In this document: piece after piece, positions 1 through 3,120 of the stretch
Layout of the letters: each line of letters starts with the position of its first letter
Numbering within the stretch: position 1 is the first letter of the stretch
NCBI GenBank assembly: GCA_003508605.1
Contig: DNUB01000092.1
Coordinates: 1,267 to 7,293 of the forward strand
DNA from: Oscillospiraceae bacterium
GTDB lineage: Bacteria > Bacillota > Clostridia > Oscillospirales > Ruminococcaceae
Reading direction: 5' to 3'
DNA length: 6,027 nucleotides
Made by a program: the position numbers and the translations under genes
Notes under the pieces: generated by a model
Told to the model about the DNA's origin: nothing
Database searches by the model: none
The model's input: only the letters and a program-made list of their open reading frames with translations

Positions 1-115
1 TGCGGCAAGCAAAAGGCATAGCCTTATCAGACGGCGGGTTACGTTCGGTCCTTCGGGGAGGGATCCGGTTCCCAACCGAAACCCTGAGGGGCTTGCGTTT
101 CCGGATTTTTCATAA
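1..115 (-). repeat. Probable edge of a dispersed repeat; no gene recognised
   Basis: GC-rich stretch upstream of the operon promoter, cut by the window edge. Read on the minus strand it contains the words GAAAAATCCG (102-111) and CGCAAGCCC (89-97). Both recur in the same order and orientation in the rimP-nusA gap (972-981 and 944-952). One minus frame gives YEKSGNASPS here and YEKSAEDAAAAASPS there, so the two copies look related. The segment can also fold on the plus strand: GCAAGC (5-10) with GCTTGC (91-96), a 5-bp hairpin at 13-25, and GGGTT/AACCC plus TCGGT/ACCGA (36-49 with 75-84). A plus-strand frame is open from 2 to a TAA at 113-115 but resembles no family I know. It could instead be the end of an upstream gene or RNA. 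Repeat identity is inference from two copies. Confidence 0.35.
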
Positions 116-159
116 ATTCGGGGCATTGCCCTTCACTGAAAAACAAAATCGGAAATAAA

Positions 160-197
160 GCCGAAAATAAAATTTTTTAAAAATTATGTTAAAGCCG
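160..197 (+). promoter_or_regulatory. AT-rich UP-element-like tract upstream of the -35 box
   Basis: An almost pure A/T stretch, including AATTTTTTAAAAATT, ends just before the -35 hexamer at 198. A- and T-tracts in this position are known to bind the C-terminal domain of the RNA polymerase alpha subunit and raise promoter strength. The position and composition are seen; the function is inferred. Confidence 0.45.
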
Positions 198-216
198 TTG
201 ACAAATAAAGGCTTTA
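190..216 (+). promoter_or_regulatory. Inverted repeat spanning the -35 box, possible operator
   Basis: TAAAGCC (190-196) and GGCTTTA (210-216) are perfect 7-bp inverted repeats separated by 13 bases, with centres 20 bp apart, about two helical turns. The -35 hexamer lies between the arms. This geometry would suit a dimeric DNA-binding protein that blocks RNA polymerase. No matching known operator is recognised and chance occurrence in AT-rich DNA is possible. Confidence 0.3.
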
Positions 217-226
217 GTGATATAAT
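198..226 (+). promoter_or_regulatory. Strong SigA-type promoter of the rimP-nusA-infB operon
   Basis: The -35 box is TTGACA (198-203), the spacer is exactly 17 bp and the -10 box is TATAAT (221-226): a perfect match to the housekeeping sigma-factor consensus. A TG at 218-219, one base before the -10 box, adds the extended -10 element. Transcription should start near 233, giving about 145 nt of leader before rimP. It is the only convincing promoter in the window, so it probably drives the whole gene set. Confidence 0.92.
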
Positions 227-245
227 TTCTTTAAGATAGGCTATG

Positions 246-273
246 GTAAGACTGAGTTTTGGCTCGGTCTTAC
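246..273 (+). promoter_or_regulatory. 11-bp hairpin at the 5' end of the operon leader
   Basis: GTAAGACTGAG (246-256) pairs with CTCGGTCTTAC (263-273) through 11 base pairs, one of them G-U, closing a 6-nt loop. It would form about 13 nt after the predicted transcription start. No T run follows directly (ATTCTTG), so it is not a standard intrinsic terminator. It may protect the 5' end or take part in autoregulation; the stem is clear, the role is not. Confidence 0.6.
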
Positions 274-318
274 ATTCTTGTAGGGGGCTTTTGCTTTGCG
301 CCATATGCCCGGATCAAG

Positions 319-348
319 CCTGCGCTCGGATACTTACCGGCAAGCAGG
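319..348 (+). promoter_or_regulatory. Second leader hairpin upstream of rimP
   Basis: CCTGC (319-323) pairs with GCAGG (344-348). Inside it GC (324-325) pairs with GC (340-341) and CGG (327-329) with CCG (337-339), leaving a bulged U, a bulged AA and a 7-nt loop. Ten base pairs in total sit just upstream of the rimP ribosome binding site. No ligand-binding riboswitch class is recognised. Confidence 0.45.
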
Positions 349-357
349 AAGCCTTTA

Positions 358-366
358 GGGGAAGGA
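358..366 (+). promoter_or_regulatory. rimP ribosome binding site with long spacing
   Basis: The purine run GGGGAAGGA (358-366) is the only Shine-Dalgarno-like sequence near the rimP start. It lies 12 bases before the ATG at 379, longer than usual. A small CGG-TTA-CCG hairpin (368-376) in the spacer could shorten the effective distance. It supports the ATG at 379 over the TTG at 259 of the longer open frame, which sits inside the leader hairpin. Confidence 0.6.
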
Positions 367-378
367 ACGGTTACCGAT

Positions 379-915
379 ATGGCTAAGGAAAAGGGCGGAA
401 AAAGAGCTTTAGCACCTAAGATAGAGGAACAGGCGGAAAAGCTTGCGGCTCCCATAATAGAACAAAACGGCTGTAAGCTTTGGGACGTGTGCTTTGAAAA
501 AGAGGGCGCAATGTGGTATCTGCGGGTTCTTTTCGACAGCGAGCCGGGACTTGACAGCGACAGCTGCGAGGAGATCTCAAAGCCGATAAACGATTTGTTT
601 GATAAGCAGGATTTTATCGAGCAGGTAGATATTTTGGAAATCGGCACGCCGGGAATATACAAAAGACTCAGAAAGCCCCGTCATTTTTCGGAATGTATGG
701 GAAAAAGGGTGACGGTGCAGGCTAAGACGGAAAAGGGCGAGGAATTTTTCACAGGCGTTCTTGAAGGATACGACGAGGAAAAGGGAGAAATCACCGTCGA
801 CAAAAGGGCCTTCAGATTAAGCAGGTGCATAAAGATTTCCTTAGACGAGGAAACCAACGAATTTGCGGTTTTGGACGAGATAGAGGACGAATTGCAGGAG
901 GATACCGAGGAATAG
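379..915 (+). CDS. rimP: Ribosome maturation factor RimP
   Basis: RimP (YhbC/YlxS family) is a cytoplasmic protein that binds the 30S subunit and is needed for its late assembly. The 178-residue product has the two expected parts: an N-terminal alpha/beta domain (about 13-92) and a C-terminal SH3-like barrel (about 95-155). Family landmarks are the acidic LDSDSCEEISKPIN segment (58-71), equivalent to the usual D-D-C helix, and LEIGTPGIYKRLRKPRHF (86-103), matching the LEVSSPG-x-x-RPL-x-x-x-x-F signature with TPG and KRL substitutions. An acidic tail (about 155-178) makes it slightly longer than typical homologues. The ATG at 379 was chosen because family homology begins just after it and a ribosome binding site precedes it; the frame stays open upstream to 259, but that extension shows no family similarity. 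It is the first gene of the operon, 207 nt before nusA. Confidence 0.94.
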   Translation: MAKEKGGKRALAPKIEEQAEKLAAPIIEQNGCKLWDVCFEKEGAMWYLRVLFDSEPGLDSDSCEEISKPINDLFDKQDFIEQVDILEIGTPGIYKRLRKPRHFSECMGKRVTVQAKTEKGEEFFTGVLEGYDEEKGEITVDKRAFRLSRCIKISLDEETNEFAVLDEIEDELQEDTEE

Positions 916-943
916 CTTTCGGCTAAAGGGAAGCTCCCGGGAC

Positions 944-985
944 GGGCTTGCGGCGGCTGCCGCATCCTCTGCGGATTTTTCGTAC
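944..985 (-). repeat. Second copy of the repeat motif seen at 89-111
   Basis: GGGCTTGCG (944-952) and CGGATTTTTC (972-981) repeat two exact words found at 89-97 and 102-111, with 15 more bases between them here. The extra bases form most of the hairpin that precedes the T run. The minus-strand frame YEKS...ASPS is kept in both. This suggests a dispersed element that entered or decayed in the rimP-nusA gap and may supply terminator-like structure. Confidence 0.35.
950..980 (+). terminator. Weak terminator-like hairpin with a competing upstream hairpin
   Basis: CCGCA (960-964) pairs with TGCGG (970-974) across a 5-nt loop and is followed by A and five Ts (976-980), the form of a weak intrinsic terminator. 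A second hairpin, GCGGC (950-954) with GCCGC (959-963), shares bases 960-963, so the two cannot form together. This could give partial termination between rimP and nusA and so lower or regulate downstream expression. The pairing is visible; the attenuator role is inferred. Confidence 0.33.
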
Positions 986-998
986 AAAATCCCCCCTT

Positions 999-1019
999 TC
1001 ACAGACCGAATCACAGACC
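999..1019 (+). repeat. 9-nt direct repeat in the rimP-nusA gap
   Basis: TCACAGACC occurs at 999-1007 and again at 1011-1019, a 12-base period with three bases between copies. It could be a tandem protein-binding site or a small duplication; nothing in the sequence decides. Confidence 0.4.
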
Positions 1020-1054
1020 CCATCGGCGTATTTATACAAAAAATCGATAGATCA

Positions 1055-1085
1055 TATAAAAAATATAAAAAAAAATATAAAAAAA
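1055..1085 (+). repeat. Three tandem TATA-A(n) units before nusA
   Basis: Bases 1055-1063, 1064-1075 and 1076-1085 are consecutive units of TAT followed by 6, 9 and 7 As. The tract forms an unstructured A-rich leader just upstream of the nusA ribosome binding site, which may favour ribosome access. Copies resemble -10 boxes (TATAAA), but the best upstream hexamer, TTATAC at 1032-1037, is a poor -35, so an internal nusA promoter is only weakly supported. Confidence 0.45.
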
Positions 1086-1110
1086 TTGAAACCAGCATAT
1101 TACAAAACAC

Positions 1111-1116
1111 AGGAGG
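1111..1116 (+). promoter_or_regulatory. Consensus ribosome binding site of nusA
   Basis: AGGAGG ends six bases before the ATG at 1123. It is the most canonical Shine-Dalgarno sequence in front of a major gene here and fixes the nusA start. The flanking RNA is A-rich and unlikely to hide it. Confidence 0.85.
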
Positions 1117-1122
1117 ACAACC

Positions 1123-2187
1123 ATGGCTGCCAGCGAAAAAGAAGCAAGCTTTAACGAAGCTTTGGCAATGTTAGCAAAGGAGAAGGGCATCGAACCCGAG
1201 CTGCTCTTTGAAAAAATTCAGACAGCGGTAACCATTGCCGTTAAAAAGGAATATCCTAAAAGTGAAAATATAAAATATGAAATAGACGAAAAAACGGGCA
1301 ATTTTATCGTGTCTCTGGTAAAAGAGGTCGTTGAAGAGGTAGAGGACGAGATAAACCAGATGACCTTAGAGCAGGCGCAGGCTTACGATAAGAAAATAAA
1401 GGTAGGCGACCGGTGCGTTATCCCTCTCGATACAAAGCATTTCGGAAGGATTGCGGCGCAGACGGCAAAGCAGGTAATAAAGCAGGGCATAAAGGACGCC
1501 GAGCGCAGCAAGCTTATCGAGCAGTGGGGCGAGCTGCAAAACGAGGCGGCCACCGTTAAGGTGCTCAGGGTGGAGCCTAACAATTTAAACGCCTCCGTTG
1601 AGCTTAACGGAAACGAGGTTCCTTTGTTCAGAAGCGAGCAGCTGCCTCTTGACGAGCTGCACCCCGGCGATATGATAAAGGTTTATGTCAACGGCGCATC
1701 TCCCGACGACAGAAGACCCATGCTGAAAATCAGCAGGACTCACAGGGATCTTATCAAGAGACTGTTTGAAATAGAGGTGCCCGAAATTTATCAGGGCGTG
1801 GTGGAGATAAAGTCCATAAGCCGAGAGCCGGGACAGCGCAGTAAAATGGCGGTTATCAGCAACGATCCCAACGTCGACGCCTTAGGTGCGTGCATCGGAC
1901 CTCAGAGAAGCAGAGTTTCCAAAATAAGCGAGGAGCTTAGAGGGGAAAAGATAGATATAGTTATTTACAGCGACGACCCTGCGGAGTTTATCAAGCAGGC
2001 GTTAAAGCCCGCCGACGTTATCAGCGTGGAGATCCCCGACGAAAACGTCAAAAACTGCAGCGTGGTAGTTCCCGACAACCAGCTTTCCCTTGCCATAGGC
2101 AACAAGGGTCTTAACGCAAAGCTTGCCGCGCGCCTTACCGGCTATAAGATAGATATAAAGCCCGAAAGCGGCTTTTTTGAGGGCTGA
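1123..2187 (+). CDS. nusA: Transcription termination/antitermination factor NusA
   Basis: NusA binds RNA polymerase near the RNA exit channel, promotes pausing and intrinsic termination, and takes part in antitermination complexes such as those on rRNA operons. The 354-residue product has the Gram-positive layout: N-terminal polymerase-binding domain (about 1-127, with FGRIAAQTAKQVI at 107-119), S1 domain (about 137-203, ending KISRTH), KH1 (about 205-280) and KH2 (about 283-350). It ends soon after KH2, so the acidic C-terminal repeats of enterobacterial NusA are absent, as is normal for Firmicutes. KH2 keeps an intact GXXG loop, GNKG (326-329). In KH1 the corresponding loop reads G259-P-Q-R262, losing the second glycine, while the flanking LGACIG and EEL-GEKIDIV context is conserved. 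The start follows a consensus ribosome binding site. Long structured gaps on both sides suggest local regulation, possibly by NusA itself (inference). Confidence 0.98.
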   Translation: MAASEKEASFNEALAMLAKEKGIEPELLFEKIQTAVTIAVKKEYPKSENIKYEIDEKTGNFIVSLVKEVVEEVEDEINQMTLEQAQAYDKKIKVGDRCVIPLDTKHFGRIAAQTAKQVIKQGIKDAERSKLIEQWGELQNEAATVKVLRVEPNNLNASVELNGNEVPLFRSEQLPLDELHPGDMIKVYVNGASPDDRRPMLKISRTHRDLIKRLFEIEVPEIYQGVVEIKSISREPGQRSKMAVISNDPNVDALGACIGPQRSRVSKISEELRGEKIDIVIYSDDPAEFIKQALKPADVISVEIPDENVKNCSVVVPDNQLSLAIGNKGLNAKLAARLTGYKIDIKPESGFFEG

Positions 2188-2194
2188 CGCCATA

Positions 2195-2285
2195 TTGAAA
2201 TGCGGCGGAAAGCCTCCCCATAGGCGGAGGATCTGCTTATGAACGGCAAAATCGGCTTGAAATGCGGTTTTCCGCTTTTAAGCGG
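2195..2285 (+). other. Structured spacer between nusA and ylxR
   Basis: TTGAAATGCGG occurs at 2195-2205 and 2257-2267. Several pairings exclude each other: CCTCC (2213-2217) with GGAGG (2226-2230); GCGG (2264-2267) with CCGC (2272-2275), followed by TTTT; CCGCT (2272-2276) with AGCGG (2281-2285); and a long-range stem GCGGAAA (2205-2211) with TTTCCGC (2269-2275) enclosing the rest. The CCGC block has three possible partners. This may be an attenuator or a translation switch for the downstream genes. No known RNA family is recognised, and such short stems can arise by chance. Confidence 0.35.
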
Positions 2286-2385
2286 GGAACAAAAGCATAA
2301 AACAATTCAGGGGCAAAGGACGGTGCGGCGTGGGAAAAACAGAACCGCAAAGAAAATGTATAGGCTGCGGTCAGATGATCGGTAA
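2239..2385 (+). CDS. Possible 48-residue upstream ORF overlapping the ylxR start
   Basis: An ATG at 2239 follows a consensus GGAGG (2226-2230) by eight bases, a better ribosome binding site than that of ylxR itself. The frame runs 48 codons to a TAA at 2383-2385 and overlaps the first 56 bases of ylxR in a different frame. The product, beginning MNGKIGLKCGFPLLSGEQ and ending in a basic stretch, resembles nothing I know. The part inside ylxR is simply that gene read out of frame. If translated, it might act as a leader peptide coupling translation to ylxR. The GGAGG can pair with CCTCC at 2213-2217. It may well not be a gene. Confidence 0.2.
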   Translation: MNGKIGLKCGFPLLSGEQKHKTIQGQRTVRRGKNRTAKKMYRLRSDDR

Positions 2386-2692
2386 AAAAGGGCTTTTGCG
2401 TATTGTGAAGGACAGGGACGGAAACGTTTTTCTCGATCCCACAGGCAAAAAAAACGGCAGAGGAGCTTATATCTGCAATGATATAAAATGCTTTGAAGGG
2501 GCAAGAAAGAAAAAAGCCCTCGAACGTTCGCTTAAATGCAAAATACCCGATTCGGTGTACGAAAGCCTTAACGCACATATAGCAGAGGGTGCGGAGGGCG
2601 AAATGGCGTTTAATGCGGGGAAGTCCGAAAACGTGGAGCAGGGCTTATCCCACAGCGAAAATAATCGGCAGAGAGATAAGGGGGACGGCTGA
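2330..2692 (+). CDS. rnpM: RNA-binding protein YlxR / RNase P modulator RnpM (DUF448)
   Basis: YlxR-family proteins are small cytoplasmic RNA-binding proteins encoded between nusA and infB in Gram-positive bacteria; the Bacillus member is reported to bind RNase P RNA and modulate its activity. The signature is clear: RKCIGCG (8-14), LRIVKDRDGNVFLDPTGK (23-40), GRGAYIC (43-49) and a second cysteine at 54, giving a CxxC plus C-x4-C pattern that might hold a metal (inference). A Lys/Arg-rich patch (59-69) follows. At 120 residues it is longer than the usual 90 or so because of a polar, acidic tail from about residue 83 that looks disordered. The GTG start at 2330 has AAAGGA (2315-2320) nine bases upstream and lies just before the conserved motif. 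The stop codon overlaps the ylxQ start, so the two are probably translationally coupled. Confidence 0.95.
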   Translation: MGKTEPQRKCIGCGQMIGKKGLLRIVKDRDGNVFLDPTGKKNGRGAYICNDIKCFEGARKKKALERSLKCKIPDSVYESLNAHIAEGAEGEMAFNAGKSENVEQGLSHSENNRQRDKGDG

Positions 2693-3030
2693 TGAATTTA
2701 GCGACGCTGGGACTTATCTTCAAATCGGGGAATATGGTGTACGGCTTTGATTCGGTAAAGGCGGAAATACAAGATCCCGATTCGCCTATTGCGGGAATTT
2801 TGCTTTCCTGCGATCTGTCGCCGAAAACCAAAAAGGAGATATTCTTTTTAAGGAACAGCTCCCGTCCCGAATTGGAAATCGTCGAAACCTTATGGGATAT
2901 GGAACAGATAGGGAAGACCGCAGGCAAAGGAGCGGAAAAGCGGATCGGCGTGGCGGCCGTAATGGATAGGGGCTTTTGGAAAAGTATAAATAAAGATAAT
3001 TCGGTTAGGGGCGGAACCCCGAGCTTATGA
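2692..3030 (+). CDS. ylxQ: L7Ae/L30e-family RNA-binding protein YlxQ
   Basis: YlxQ belongs to the ribosomal L7Ae/L30e/Gadd45 superfamily; bacterial members bind kink-turn RNA. In the 112-residue product the family pattern is visible: LGLIFKSGNMVYGFDSVKAEI (6-26, like LGLA-x-x-AGK-x-x-x-G), a hydrophobic strand with SCDLSPKTKKEI (39-50, the RNA-binding loop and helix), LWDMEQIGKTAGKG (67-80) and the closing IGVAAVMDRGFWKSI strand and helix (85-99). The last 13 residues are a non-conserved tail. The ATG overlaps the ylxR stop by one base (TGATG), with AAGGGGG (2678-2684) seven bases upstream, so coupled translation is likely. Its exact role is not established. The assignment rests on motif pattern and on its position directly before infB; local divergence from the family lowers certainty a little. 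Confidence 0.88.
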   Translation: MNLATLGLIFKSGNMVYGFDSVKAEIQDPDSPIAGILLSCDLSPKTKKEIFFLRNSSRPELEIVETLWDMEQIGKTAGKGAEKRIGVAAVMDRGFWKSINKDNSVRGGTPSL

Positions 3031-3053
3031 GAAGCCGAAATCTCGATAGTGCG

Positions 3054-3115
3054 ATCCCCCTTGGGGGAGCAATAACATATAAAAATACAAAAATTACCTA
3101 ATAATCTTGGGGGAT
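3054..3115 (+). promoter_or_regulatory. Possible RNA switch masking the infB ribosome binding site
   Basis: CTTGGGGGA appears twice, at 3060-3068 and 3106-3114; the second copy is the infB Shine-Dalgarno region, six bases before the ATG. TCCCC (3055-3059) can pair with GGGGA (3064-3068), forming a hairpin with a CTTG tetraloop. Alternatively ATCCCCC (3054-3060) can pair with GGGGGAT (3109-3115), which would block infB initiation. The two states exclude each other. The complementarity is exact; the switch is inferred. Between the copies the RNA is AT-rich and otherwise featureless. Confidence 0.4.
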
Positions 3116-3120
3116 ACTGA

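Noticed and set aside
48..90. Partial resemblance to the FMN riboswitch (CTTCGGGG, AGGG, TTCCC, ACCG in order)
   Set aside because: The later conserved FMN riboswitch segments are absent, the spacing is wrong, it lies upstream of the promoter and no riboflavin gene is near.
1..110. Known small RNA (SRP RNA, RNase P RNA or tmRNA end)
   Set aside because: The segment can fold, but lacks the GGAA-loop region of SRP RNA, the ACAGAA motif of RNase P RNA and the tRNA-like end of tmRNA.
305..358. 17-codon ORF ending just before the rimP ribosome binding site
   Set aside because: No Shine-Dalgarno sequence at a workable distance from its ATG.
259..378. N-terminal extension of RimP from a TTG at 259
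   Set aside because: The start lies in the hairpin loop, has no ribosome binding site, and the added 40 residues show no RimP similarity.
340..385. GGTTACCGAT resembling the 3' end of a c-di-GMP-I riboswitch
   Set aside because: The required AGGGCAAACC and GGGACGCAAAGCC parts are missing, so a short chance match.
243..386. 47-codon ORF from ATG 243 overlapping the rimP start
   Set aside because: It starts about 10 bases after the predicted transcription start, has no proper ribosome binding site and lies across the leader hairpins.
841..1110. Minus-strand 89-residue frame with hydrophobic residues over the rimP-nusA gap
   Set aside because: It covers the rimP 3' end antisense and the A-tracts, whose translation gives Phe/Leu/Tyr runs; no ribosome binding site or family similarity.
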